Positions 10,801 through 20,746 of a DNA stretch of 64,000 bases are shown here, piece by piece; the stretch's first letter is position 1, and every line of letters starts with the position of its first letter. Source of the DNA: Ypsolopha sequella (Eukaryota > Arthropoda > Insecta > Lepidoptera > Ypsolophidae); assembly GCA_934047225.1 (NCBI GenBank), contig OW204011.1, positions 18,426,339 through 18,490,338 of the forward strand, read 5' to 3'. The notes under the pieces are model-generated. The model was not told the DNA's origin. It did not search any database and saw nothing but the letters and a program-made list of their open reading frames with translations. A program made the translations under genes and the position numbers.

Positions 10801-12376
10801 GCAGTGACTGCAGCAGGTCTGGACCAGTGAGGAGTAGCTGATTTAAATTCGTACCTTTTGTAGTAGCCGCTGCGTCATGGACAATCCTCAGCTTCTCTGG
10901 TTTTGCTGGGTTGATCACAGCAAAGTGAGGCAGGTACCAGCGTCTTCCTGGTGTAGATCCCTTTGGAGCGACCTCTGCATAGCCGCTCTTCAGCATCCTC
11001 TCCATCTGCTCCGTGTAGCGGATTTTCAGGTGGGGATCCTTATCCAGCTTCTTCTCCACTCCTTCCAGTCGTCGCAGCGTGGCATCATAGTTGTCTGGGA
11101 TGTTGTTCATGTCGCTCTTCCACAGGAGTCCTACTTCGAAGCTTCCATCTTCTCTCCGTTTTGTGGTGGCTTCCAAGATGTTGAGTGCTCGCTGATCTGG
11201 ATCAGAGCGTGGACGGCGAGGCTCGACTCCCAGTGATTCTAAAGCGAAGTGTTCCTGAAGCATCTTGTCGATGTTCTCTTCTTCCATAGGACGAGTTTTC
11301 AATACGCGATGGATCTCAACTTGCTGCGTAGTGTTTACCTTTTCTCCAGTGAGTCCATGTATTACCCACCCCAACCCGGTGAGTGAGGCCACAGGTTCGT
11401 CGTGGCATCCTGTGCGGGTGTCGCTGGTCATCATCAGCTCCCAGTTATCCTGGCCAATCAGGATGGAAGGAATAGCGTCCTCGTACAGCAGCTGGTTGGT
11501 GATATCTTCCAGGTAACTGCATCTCTCAATCAGTGTGCGTCGAACTGTCTGACCTGTTATTCCTAAGTTAGGAATGGTGCGCGCGTCAATGAAGTGCTCT
11601 TCCTGACTATGTCTCCCCTTAATTGCGAACGTGATGAGTTGTGTAGCAGCATTCACTCTGGCGCCGGCTATACCTTCTATGTTGAGGGTGCGCTTGGGTC
11701 CTTCTGCTCCTATCTGTCTGGCTACCTCTTCCTTGAGCAGCGTGATGGTAGACCCTCCATCCAAAATTGCGAAGATGTCAGCAGTCCCCTTAGGTCCGGT
11801 GAGTGTTACCGGAACTATCTTCAAAAGAGCCGTTTGTCCTAGCGTAGAGCAGACTGCTCTCATTGCTCGTTCGTCAGCGAGGGTTGCAGCAGTGTCTGGT
11901 ACTCGATGAAGTAGGTGATGGTGAAAATACTGACAACCGTCGATGTCGCACCTCTTGGCATTGCAGCGATGCTTGTAACTACGGTACCTTAAACATCTGA
12001 AGCAGAGTTTTTTCTGTTTGCAGGTCTCCCATCTCTTATCCAGCATGAGCTCTTGGAAGGTGCGGCAGTCAGCTGTGACGTGACCTTGTCGCTTGCAATA
12101 GTCGCAGCTTTTTTTCCGTTGACTTGTCCGCCGTTTTATGTTCCTTTCCGCTGCTTTATGTTGCTTGTCCGCCGCTGTATTTGTACGCTGACCTCGACGT
12201 GGCTGCTCCGTATGACGTAATGTTGGAACCTCCGGTCGAATATGACGTACCTGGAGCTTCATCTCAGCCTTAAGAAAGCGTCGTATTTTTAGCAGACCCG
12301 GCTCATCCTCCGCTTGTCTCGCCTCGAAGTCGTACCATCTCGCTCGGTAGAGCGCAGACATCTTGTCCTCTATCAT
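7820..12376 (-). CDS. BEL-A polyprotein: zinc knuckles, protease, RT, RNase H, integrase
   Basis: An uninterrupted frame of 1,518 codons encodes the Pao-type polyprotein. Cys/His clusters lie at residues 91-104 and 125-156, and the protease motif LDGGST at 205-210. RT follows, with TADIKDMF near 540 and catalytic YMDD at 619-622. RNase H starts with FVDAS near 801, and the integrase has an HHCC finger, then GLDFFGPL, SDNGAN and GAWERL. The protease reads DGG where many families have DSG or DEG. The frame is open toward the gap at 12,423, so this start is only the first Met in view and the gag part is probably fused upstream. No lesion is visible, so it may still be functional. Confidence 0.93.
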   Translation of the reverse strand: MIEDKMSALYRARWYDFEARQAEDEPGLLKIRRFLKAEMKLQVRHIRPEVPTLRHTEQPRRGQRTNTAADKQHKAAERNIKRRTSQRKKSCDYCKRQGHVTADCRTFQELMLDKRWETCKQKKLCFRCLRYRSYKHRCNAKRCDIDGCQYFHHHLLHRVPDTAATLADERAMRAVCSTLGQTALLKIVPVTLTGPKGTADIFAILDGGSTITLLKEEVARQIGAEGPKRTLNIEGIAGARVNAATQLITFAIKGRHSQEEHFIDARTIPNLGITGQTVRRTLIERCSYLEDITNQLLYEDAIPSILIGQDNWELMMTSDTRTGCHDEPVASLTGLGWVIHGLTGEKVNTTQQVEIHRVLKTRPMEEENIDKMLQEHFALESLGVEPRRPRSDPDQRALNILEATTKRREDGSFEVGLLWKSDMNNIPDNYDATLRRLEGVEKKLDKDPHLKIRYTEQMERMLKSGYAEVAPKGSTPGRRWYLPHFAVINPAKPEKLRIVHDAAATTKGTNLNQLLLTGPDLLQSLPGVLMRFRQHQIAVTADIKDMFLRIGIREEDRDALRFLWRGADRISKPCEYRMKSVIFGATSSPASAIFVKNKNAEEFRHLHPQATDAIIRNHYMDDYLQSFSTVEEAKRITKEVDTIHRRGHFELQKWTSNEPAAIQHLTATPGEVSKDLDTGGSEKILGLVWRPRADTLGFNLNMARVAPAIISGDKVPTKRETLRTAMSLFDPLGFATPVTIQAKHILQETWRLGVGWDEQLPTDLAERWYSWLHDLRSLGSIALPRCYPGHEGAVDRELHTFVDASERTYAAAVYWRTKMSDGSIQVSLAAAKGRVSPLKTTSIPRLELQSAVLGCRLANTVQQEHDERPTKRFFWTDSKTVLCWLRAGPRVFKQFVAFRVAEIEEASKVNEWYWVPSRDNVADDATRDTPVGFDNTHRWFRGPTFLYNNEDSWPAEPVITPTITGEEKIATMKRTTELQAALPDPTRYSSWLRLIRVTGRVLQFIQLLHRVKCAAAKRKRTTKNPEADPTWTTARKTTKPRATTRAPAAAADRFTPLEADTLMEAQKLWIRALQQQAFPDELACVTGGSPIAPESRIKNLSVYLDEEGIMRVKSRIDAADDVTAEQRAPPIVDGSHPYTRLLIDWVHRELHHGGVETVANEVRQQLWVLRLRPTVRGVLRNCQPCRLRRAKPTSPPTGDLPSCRLAHHQRPFSFTGLDFFGPLSVTVGRQHQKRYVALFTCLTTRAVHLEITESMTTDSCIMALRRMMARRGRPTEIWSDNGANLRGSDAELRQALDEHQLTSAAANALIRWRFLPPLSPFMAGAWERLVRSVKTALRVVLHEQHPREEVLSTLLAEVEDTVNSRPLTHVSTDDRQGALTPNHFLLGGPSRVPQPGVFDDSDFSLKKMWRTSQRLADQFWARWLREYLPTLQHRREPYGRGEAINVGDLVIIVDATLPRNTWLRGVVVKIFPGPDGITRTADIRTTKGILRRPVKKLVVLPTGNEATTSRRENVHDAD

Positions 12377-12422
12377 ATGTAATGTCTGTGGACTTACGAG
12401 GTATGCTTCTCTCTTCAGCGCT

Positions 12423-12622
12423 NNNNNNNNNNNNNNNNNNNNNNNNNNNNNNNNNNNNNNNNNNNNNNNNNNNNNNNNNNNNNNNNNNNNNNNNNNNNNN
12501 NNNNNNNNNNNNNNNNNNNNNNNNNNNNNNNNNNNNNNNNNNNNNNNNNNNNNNNNNNNNNNNNNNNNNNNNNNNNNNNNNNNNNNNNNNNNNNNNNNNN
12601 NNNNNNNNNNNNNNNNNNNNNN
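12423..12622. other. Assembly gap, 200 N
   Basis: Exactly 200 N, a usual placeholder size. By comparison with the 697-bp 3' LTR, the gap should hide about 375 bp of the 5' LTR plus the primer-binding site and the start of gag, so its true length is unknown and probably larger than 200. Confidence 0.97.
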
Positions 12623-12944
12623 ATATCTAGGCTGTCAGATAGCGCTAGTTGCCACGATTCCTATGTGTCGACCAATCGTTGTGGGGATAGTCTATCCTTT
12701 ATTTATAATGGACTGTATTCTTATGTAATTATTATGTAATTATTATGTAACATTATGTATTATTATCAGCTATGTTTAGCTTTTTGGGCCGCTATCCAAG
12801 TATTTATTTATTTGCGACCCAAATGAAACCATATACACCAAATCATATTTATTTATCTTATAGCTACTTATTTACATGATAGCTACCTATTTACATATTA
12901 TCTTGTAGTTATCTTATGTATCTATCTAATCGGCGTCGTGTACA
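12623..12944 (-). repeat. BEL-A 5' LTR, partial
   Basis: This repeats 7,516-7,838 almost perfectly: one G fewer in a G run and one A/G difference. It ends GTCGTGTACA and then meets the Jockey-A linker region. Confidence 0.85.
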
Positions 12945-13378
12945 TAATAGTACAAAAGAATTGAGGGTTTTTGGGGGATTTGTTTTTGGGATAGTTTACG
13001 GGGGGCTTCTGGATTTTACTAGCTAGATTTTTACCAGCGTTTGCAAAATGGTTGTTTACGTTATCTACGGAAGATGAGTGTAGCAGCTCAGTAGATTTAT
13101 TTTTTACTTTATTTGTGTGTGTAATGTGTTTTATAGCTTCCCATAATTTTTTATTGTTATTTCCTGCTTCAACTATTTTATCAGATTCATATTTCTGTTT
13201 TAGTTTTTTTAATAGAGCATTACAGTAATTTCTGTATCTGCAATAAGTTAATTTTAGTATTGTATTTTCAGGTGCTTTTTTGAGATTTTTGTGCATTTTG
13301 TCTCTGTTTCTTATGCATTTTAACAAACCTTGTGTAATCCAAAGTTTGATGATTTTTTTTCGCCTAGGATAATTCATA
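12945..13378 (-). pseudogene. Jockey-A ORF2 linker fragment
   Basis: The frame encodes the basic linker between the endonuclease and RT of a LINE ORF2, starting near the conserved LWITQGLL segment and ending at the BEL-A insertion point. It matches, in order and strand, the RT that resumes at 7,141. Upstream endonuclease sequence is missing because of 5' truncation at about 13,378, where Gypsy-2 sequence resumes. It has no catalytic motif of its own. Confidence 0.75.
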
Positions 13379-13809
13379 ATTCATTATTCAAATAAGAATG
13401 CAAATCAAGTAATTTAAGCAAAGTTCGAACTCTATTGGAACTAATACTATATTTGTCAAACTTGCAAACATCAAAATGATTCAGACTAATGACTTCTAAA
13501 TCCGAAATATCTACCTTAATTGAACTATCCGTGGTATTTAAAATTCTAACTGGAATAAGTCCATTCTGTAGTTTCGAAATGATACCCGCTGTATACACTC
13601 CCTTATGTATTTCCCTAGCTCAAATTACGCAATCACTACATAGTGTCGTCGGGATGTGTTTGATCATTTTCGCATCGTGGCGGAATTGTAAACAAGTTTC
13701 CACTTACTTGTACAACAATAGACTGGTCTTGGTTTTCTAAACTCAAAGTACCATCTTTATAATTTAACATCGCGAAATATCGCGTGAAAAAAATTTTGCC
13801 CGAGTATCC

Positions 13810-13997
13810 GGTTACCTCTTATGCCAATATTTTCCAGCTTGCTGACAAGAGTAGGAAGAGACCACCGTATCGAAGGCCTTTGCAAGGTTTAAGAAAATGC
13901 CAATAGTTTTTGATCCCTTATCTAGATTCTCAACAACATAGCTAGTGAGCTCATGTACTGCATCATCAGTACTTTGTCCAGTGCGAAAACCGAATTG
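13810..13997 (-). mobile_element. 188-bp internal scrap of a Jockey-A-type LINE
   Basis: Nearly identical to 6,602-6,787 in the Jockey-A RT, covering the block around SKAFDTV-like sequence. Neither a 5' nor a 3' end of a LINE is present. It sits between two copies of a ~19-bp Gypsy sequence (13,791-13,809 and 13,998-14,016, one mismatch), which Gypsy-1 has once. Confidence 0.85.
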
Positions 13998-14067
13998 AAA
14001 TTTAGCCCGAGTATCCCCTCTGCGGTGCAAGATAAGTTCTTGAAAACGTAGAACTTTTGTTTAAAAA

Positions 14068-14219
14068 ACCACATTCTTAATAATAATATCTAATTAATAT
14101 AGCCAATAGACTCTAAATTACCACTTATTCCTTTAATTTACTAACCACATTCTTAATAATAATATCTAAATTAATATAGCCAATAGACTCTAAATTACCA
14201 CTTATTCCTTTAATTACTA
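14068..14219 (-). repeat. 76-bp tandem duplication inside Gypsy-2
   Basis: Two adjacent near-identical units starting ACCACATTC at 14,068 and 14,144. Gypsy-1 has the segment once, so this is a private duplication in the old copy. Confidence 0.85.
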
Positions 14220-14665
14220 ACTTATCCTGTTGTATTAAATTCAATAAATCCCTATTTTTTAATAACCATTCATATTTCAAAATAGATAGACTCGCTCCAG
14301 TGTCAATTAATAAATTTAACTCATCACCATCCCTTAACTGGCAAGTAATAACACAAAAGTTGTTAAAACTAAAAATAAAATGATTGCTCGGTTTAGGTAC
14401 GAAAAAACTCTATACGTTCATTATTATTTTGAAGCCTTTCCTGGCCGTCGTACTTTAACGCGTTATGCTGAATGTTTCAGTTTCAGTTTCAGTTTATTTA
14501 TTCTTCAAACAATTTACATTGTATTAGAAAAACAATCTTATAATTAACTTATTTTACAAATCTTAAAATTATAATGACATTGTATGTATCAGGTTCTTAA
14601 TTTGATGCAATGTTAATAAATAATAGTAATGGTAATGGTAATAAAATGTCTATTAGTTATCAAAT

Positions 14666-15046
14666 TTATGTCAAAAGTATAAGGTAAAGGACAAAGATCC
14701 AGGACGTCAAGTATTGTGAAAGAAAAAAATCATCCAGTGAGTACAGACATTTCGCAAGCAAGAATTTTTTTAGACTAGTTTTAAAAATACCAGTTGAGTC
14801 AATTAGCTTCAAACTTAAAGGCAACGCGTTTGTAATATCTAACAGCTTGGTAGCAAGCACTGTGTTCCGCAATTTTCAACGAGGGAGGGCACAGTATTGA
14901 TCCGGACATCTTTGCGCCTCAAATTTAATCTTTGTACTTTGTCATCCGGAGTTTCTAGCCTAGTAATATGTTTGGAAAAATCGGATAACAATACGTATAT
15001 GTATAAAGAAGGTACGGTTAACACACCCAGCCTAGCGAAATGATCA
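14666..15046 (-). pseudogene. CR1-B ORF2 C-terminal piece
   Basis: The RT thumb and C-terminal region of CR1-B, beginning near DHFARLGVLTVPSLYIY and ending with a Leu-rich tail, in two frames (14,839-15,046 and 14,666-14,872), so it carries a frameshift. It resembles the corresponding part of CR1-A (EINILTV..EYIY) and continues the ORF2 frame broken at 18,198. Downstream are the 3' UTR and the TTTCAG repeat (plus-strand reading). Confidence 0.75.
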
Positions 15047-17880
15047 TTGCATATTTTACCAAAATGTACGTGGGCTACGAACAAAAAACTTCTAAGTTTT
15101 ACAATAATGTACTCCTTTCAGACAATGATCTCATACTTATAACGGAGACCTGGCTATGTGAAGGTATACTTAACTCTGAGTTATCAAACGATAGGTACGA
15201 CATATTTCGATTGGATAGGGACTCGCCGACCGCTGGCGGAGGCGTGATGGCGTTGTGTGCATCGCGGCTCGGAGCACGTGCGAGACCGGAGTGGGGACAC
15301 AGTCAGCTTGAATGCGTCTGGATCACGGTGAGTGCGCGGGCCTTGGGTTCTAATCGCGATCTTCACGTTGCTACTGTCTACTTTCCTGAATTTAATTTAC
15401 CTACTAAAATGCAGTTGTTCCTTGATTCACTTTCACAAATCATAGATCAACATCCTGATGATTATTTTATCATCGCAGGGGATTTTAATTTATACTGCAT
15501 TAAATGGACAAAAGAAGGACCACTATTACTGAAAAAAGGAACAACTGAATTGCAAAATACTGCATCTAACTTAGTAACTACAACATCATCTATAGGTTTG
15601 CAACAACATAATTTATTGACGAACACATGCAACAATACACTTGATTTAATTTTTACGAACTTTAACATAGGAATTGAACGTGCTGATCCAATCTCCAAGG
15701 AAGATGTATTTCACCCCCCGGTTCAATTAAATGCCGTAGACGTCACGATCCCTTCTTTGAAATCTAAACCCCATAAAAAGAAATTATTTAGAAAAGGCGA
15801 CTATCCTTCTATTAGCACAGAGTTACTGAATACTGATTGGGTTGTGTTGAGGCATGGGTCTGTTGATGAAGCTGTGGATGTATTTTATAAAATCATCAAT
15901 AGCCTAATTGATAAATATATACCACAAATATTTATAACTTCATCTCATCAGTATCCAATTTGGTTTAGTCGTGCTTTAATCAATCTCACGAAAGAAAAGA
16001 GCAAAGTTCATAAAAGATGGAAGAAGTATAGAAATCCGGTAGATTATCAGACTTTCTCACTGTTACGTAGCAGGCAGACTTCCCTTCAGGAAGAATGTTA
16101 TAGAGATTACATTTCACGCTCACAAGCTAATATAAAAACCACACCTAAACTATTTTGGTCATACGTGAAATCAAAACGGAAAAATAAATCTGGCTATCCA
16201 AGTCAAATGCAATATGACAATCAGAATTTAAATAATGAAGAGGAGATCTGCCTAGGTTTTAGCGACTTCTTTGAACATATGTTTTCGAAGCCTGCAGAAG
16301 AATATCCCCCCTCTGATCTTCTTGAAGTATTAAACACAGATATACTAGATGGATTGGTAGTAACACGTGATAGTGTTGCAAAGCTTCTAGGTGACCTTGA
16401 CACGTCTAAGGGAGCAGGAAGCGATTGTTTACCTCCCATTTTCTTTGTTAAATGTGCAAAGGCGCTATCTGAGCCAATTGCTATTTTGTTCAATAGGTCA
16501 TTTAATGAAGGAGTTTTCCCTACAATATGGAAAATGGCACATATTGTACCAATTCATAAAAAGGGAATAAAATCAGCTATAGAACATTACAGGCCCATTT
16601 CAATTTTAAACGTTCTCAGTAAGGTAATGGAACAAGTTGTCCACAATTTTATTTACTCTTCAATTGCAAAGTCAGTTCCCGCGCAACAGCATGGGTTTCT
16701 CAAGGGCAGATCTACTACGACCAACCTTGCTGTTTTTCTTAATGACGTGTCTAGAGGTATGGATAACCGTGGTCAGGTTGACGTGATCTACACTGATTTC
16801 GAAAAAGCATTCGACCGCGTGGATCACGTCATCCTCATGCGGAAGCTGCAGCACCTTGGTATTTGTGGCGATTTGCTTAGGTGGATGAATTCATATATTA
16901 AAAATCGCAGTCAAGCTGTGGTGCTGAGTGGTCACAAGTCTAACTTCATTGAAATTACTTCTGGGGTACCACAGGGTTCCATTCTTGGTCCTCTCCTGTA
17001 TGTGGCCTACCTATATGACATATTTGAATGCTTTCATCATGCAAAATTTCTACTCTACGCTGACGATACTAAGGTGTATAAGAACATAGTGAGTGTCTCA
17101 GATTGTCTGCAACTCCAGGAGGACCTTGAACGTCTAGCTGAGTACTACTGTAAGAATAGAATAAGCATTAACATCTCAAAATGCATGGCAATTACCTTCA
17201 CACGTAAACGAAAACCTACTATATTTGCTTACTCCATTAGAAACACTGAAATTAATAAAGTACAGCTGGTGCGTGACCTAGGTGTTCTACTTGACTGTAA
17301 ATTAACTTTTGCTCATCATTTTGCCAATATAATGGACAAAGCTTTCAAGAGCCTAGGTTTCATCATGCGAATCTCTCGTGATTTTACAGATTTGGGCTGT
17401 GTCAAGGTTCTCTATTACGCATACGTTCGAAGTCTACTTGAGTATTGCTGTTCTATTTGGAATCCCTTTTATGAATGTTATAAAAGCGGTATTGAACGAA
17501 TACAAAAAAGATTCTTAAGATATCTGAATTTCCGTTCTAACTACTCGGCCATCGATTACAATGACTCCTGTATGCACCATAAGTTTATAACTCTGGAGGA
17601 TAGGCGCACACTTTTTGACATGTTTGTACACAATATATGTAATAATAATCTTGACTGCTCAGAGTTAACAACCCTAATGATGCAACTACGTGCACCATCT
17701 AAACGGACTAGACATACAACATTGTTTCATGTACCTGCAGCCCACACAAATTTTGCAAAAAATTCCATAATTTTTAGGGCTCAGAGGCTTTACAATACCT
17801 CCTTCTCATCTATAGATCTATTTTATGGATCAGAAGCTAGTTTTAAGAGGGAAGTAATAAGCAAGATACTTAATAAATAG
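15047..17880 (+). CDS. Jockey-B ORF2: endonuclease (partial) and reverse transcriptase
   Basis: One long frame ends at a stop at 17,878-17,880. Endonuclease motifs ETWL, IIAGDFN and a TLDLIF segment are present, but the N-terminal strand with the first catalytic Asn is missing. RT blocks follow: [34 protein letters not shown] and YADDTKVY with the Asp pair. The open frame extends upstream to an ATG at 15,040, but those first codons are antisense CR1-B sequence, so the apparent start is an accident of the insertion. The RT part has no lesion; the truncated nuclease makes the element inactive on its own. Confidence 0.9.
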
Positions 17881-18197
17881 ATATATAATAAGAATGTGAC
17901 TGCACACTATATTCGTAACAAATAATTATCAACATTCCTCTATCCTAGTTCCCTACCCTACCATACACACACACACTTACTTTTACTCTGACATCCTACG
18001 CCGCTAACTTTTCAATATTACTATTTTTCTGTATATAAATGTATGTATTTTTTCCTCTTGGTCTATGAAGTTAGTTTTAAATGTATTATTTTAGAAAATG
18101 TAAAACCGTAATTGGCATAAGTTTTGATGTTATTAGCTACGATTATAAATGTTTAAGGCTGTGGTTTTTGTAATAACAATAAAATAAAATAAATAAA
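15047..18197 (+). mobile_element. Jockey-B: 5'-truncated LINE inside CR1-B
   Basis: A plus-strand LINE with most of ORF2, a 3' UTR of about 290 bp and an A-rich tail (AATAAAATAAAATAAATAAA) ending at 18,197. It is cut at the 5' end within the endonuclease domain. It sits head-on against CR1-B, which is on the opposite strand. No convincing target-site duplication is seen; the two CR1-B ends fit together with little or no duplicated sequence. Confidence 0.85.
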
Positions 18198-20746
18198 GAT
18201 GTGCAAGGTGGAATTCTGACTATAGTGCGTATTGCTCTTTTTTGCAATACAAACGCTTTTGAGAGGTTATACTTATAGCTGTTACCCCAAAATTTTATGC
18301 TATAACGTAGTCTGGATTCTACTAAGGCGTAATAAACTGTTAGGAGATGTTCCTGTGCCACTTCATCTCTTAAACTTCTAAGTGCATAGCAGGCTGAACT
18401 TATGGTACTCTCTATCGCTTGTAGTTCCGGTTTCCAATTTAAGCATGAGTCCAATCTAACGCCTAAAAATTTAACCTCATCAACTTGTGTAATAGTGATG
18501 CCATTTATTGAAATTTGTAGTGTATCATTATTTCTAGCTGTAGTTTTGAACAACATCACATTAGTTTTATTTGCGTTTAATTTAAGATTGTTGCAAACAA
18601 ACCATGCCTGGAAAGCCAACATAGTGTCCTGTACTCTATCATTGAGATCATTTATGTTGTCAGAACTGATTACTGCATTTGTATCATCAGCAAATAGCAC
18701 TATATGTATGCCAGGGACTTTGTTTTTTATGTAGTCTATCAGATCATTGGTAAAAATTGTGAAGAGAATAGGCCCTAATATAGACCCTTGCGGTACCCCA
18801 CGCGTTATCGTTCTGACATTAGATCGCGCCATATTTTCCATCCCTTTATCTGTACATTTGATCTCTACATATTGGCTTCTATTTTTTAAGTAGCTTACCA
18901 TTAAACGCAGTAAGCCTTTCCGGACACCATAATGTTCCAATTTGCCCAACAGAATGTGGTGGTCAACAGTATCAAACGCCGAGCTAAGATCTAAGAAGAG
19001 CGCCGCAACCTTCTTTTTTTCCGAAAGATATCTCACCGTATCATCGATCAAAGTTTCTACCGCATCTGCAGTACCAATACCTTTTCTGTATCCGTACTGT
19101 CTATTGTTTATTACTTTGTTCAAAGATAAATGCGTACAAAGCCTATGTTGCAGTAGTTTCTCAAATATTTTAGATGTTGTTGGAAGAACAGAAATTTGTC
19201 TATACATTTTGGCGTCTGTTTTGGACCCTTTTTTGAAAACTGGTATTACTTTTGCCAACTTAAGTTGTTCTGGAAAAATCTCATTTGCAACACATTCATT
19301 AAACAAATGTGTGAGGGGGAGTGCTAGTAGATCTATATTGTCCTTAAATACGTTTATTGTTATTTCATCCCATCCTGATGATTTCTTTTTTTCCATGGAA
19401 AGAACCAACTTTTTTATCTCACACTGTGTAAACGGTCGACATTCCATGTCATTTCCTACAATATTAACACTTTCTTTCAATACCGATATAGCAACATTTG
19501 GGTTCACTAAATCATACCCGACTCCTAAATTGAAATGTTCTGAAAAAACATTAACGATATCTTTCGGATAAGTTATTATTTTATTGTCACATTTTAAAAT
19601 TAAATTATCTGTTTTTTTATCGCTCTTATTCCTATGCCTATTGATTATCTTCCAAATTGCCTTGCTACTGTTTTTGGCAACAACTAGTTCTTTTGCTATC
19701 GTCATTTTCTTCAAATTGCGAATTACTTTGCGATACAGTCTTATATATGTCGTCTTATAACTTATTATAGAACTGTCAGAGTGAAGATTTATATTAGTCA
19801 AAACGCGTTTCATTTTACTTGAGGTTCGTATTCCCTTAGTTACCCAGTTTATTTTATTTGCTTTTTTTACGTTAACCTTCCTTTTAACTTTTTTAAAACT
19901 ATCCCTGAAGAGTTGAGTCAGCTTGGATAAAAAGGTATTTATTCCTATACTACACCAGTTAATAGTCTCTAATTGCTCACGAAAAATTGCTTTATTTTTA
20001 TTAGAAAAACTTCGTCTGTATGTAAAAAATACCTTCTCTTTTTTTTCTTTAGCTTTAGTAACTATCGGACATGATAATAACGCATGTCCGTCGCCTATCC
20101 CGTTGAAGTATACATCAACCGTTCCCAAATCCTCTATCCTGAGATTAGTAAAAATATTATCAATGCACGACTGCGAATCATTACGTCTAAAAGTAGGAGT
20201 ATTGACCAAGTGTCTATAGTTGTAACAGGATAACAATGTAAGAAGTTCGATTTTTTGTTTGCTATCTGATAGAAAGTCTACATTAAAGTCACCAACTATC
20301 AAACACTTTTTGTCAAATGTAGTTTCCAGTAAAGTCTCCAAGCTGATAATGAAAGAGTCAAAGTTTTTATTGTCCGGGGTTCGATAGATACATATAATGT
20401 TAATGCCCGTATCGATGTCCCTTACACCACAAATCTCAAAACTATTCATCTTATACATTCTACAATAATTTCCTAGTTCCTCTACTTGTCTGTCCTTTTG
20501 CGCCAATATTAGTGAACCACCTCTCTTTTTGTTAGTCCTCATATTGTATGATGCCATATTGTAATCTGTTAGATTGAAAAGTGGTGCACTGGTTTTGTTA
20601 AGAAAATGTTCGCATATGCAGAAAAAACTAGGTTTGACACAAAGTTCGTGAAGGAGTAATTCAATTTCATCTTTTTTGTTACTGACACCGCAAAGATTCT
20701 GATAGAGAAGAGATACATAATTTACTTTATTGGCGAAAAAACACAT
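18198..20746 (-). pseudogene. CR1-B ORF2: AP endonuclease and RT, cut by Jockey-B
   Basis: The start at 20,746 overlaps the end of ORF1 by 20 bp, as in many CR1 elements. The endonuclease occupies about residues 1-220 (QNLCG, CEHFL, IVGDFNVDF, and a GDGHALLS segment with the catalytic His). RT follows with [26 protein letters not shown] and LFADDTNAV. One core block reads YRQISVLP where YRPISVLP is usual. The frame is intact until Jockey-B at 18,197, then runs into unrelated codons to 18,143. The real C-terminus lies at 14,666-15,046. Confidence 0.9.

Larger units (their letters stand above)
7142..12944 (-). mobile_element. BEL-A: Pao-type LTR retrotransposon nested in Jockey-A
   Basis: A minus-strand BEL/Pao element with a 697-bp 3' LTR (left), one long pol frame and a 5' LTR (right) cut by a 200-N gap. 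The LTR termini are TGTAC on one side and GTACA on the other. The overlapping 322 bp of the two LTRs differ by about one substitution and one indel, so the insertion is fairly recent. AGTAC occurs in both flanks, 3-4 bases away from the LTR ends, so a clean 5-bp duplication is not seen. Coding GC content is much higher than in neighbouring elements. The leader, primer site and start of gag are hidden by the gap. Confidence 0.9.
5129..13378 (-). mobile_element. Jockey-A: LINE inserted in Gypsy-2, split by BEL-A
   Basis: Two parts, 5,129-7,141 and 12,945-13,378, join as one minus-strand non-LTR element once BEL-A (7,142-12,944) is set aside. The right part encodes the linker between endonuclease and RT; the left part encodes RT and the 3' UTR. 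The 5' end is truncated at about 13,378. The Gypsy-2 sequence on both sides carries TTATTTAAAT or TTATTCAAAT, a likely degenerate target-site duplication. No poly(A) is visible at the 3' end. The clade is not certain: the RT resembles Jockey/CR1-group enzymes. Confidence 0.82.
13379..14473 (-). pseudogene. Gypsy-2 pol N-terminal part and protease region
   Basis: Collinear with about 41,130-41,940 of Gypsy-1: the region upstream of RT, the protease and the gag-pol junction, including the same T6 run at the junction. It is interrupted by a 188-bp LINE scrap at 13,810-13,997. A 76-bp local tandem duplication at 14,068-14,219 is absent from Gypsy-1. Frameshifts break the reading frame. It ends at 14,473, where CR1-B is inserted. 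Confidence 0.85.

Noticed and set aside
8835..11909. Several plus-strand open stretches across 8.8-11.9 kb
   Set aside because: They are antisense to the BEL-A pol gene and exist because of its high GC content.
12363..12728. Open stretch spanning the N gap
   Set aside because: Unknown bases make it meaningless; the flanks are antisense gag-pol and LTR.
14474..18197. Twin-priming inversion of a single LINE (opposite-strand parts meeting at 15,046)
   Set aside because: The minus part fits the C-terminus of CR1-B rather than Jockey-B, so this is a nested insertion.
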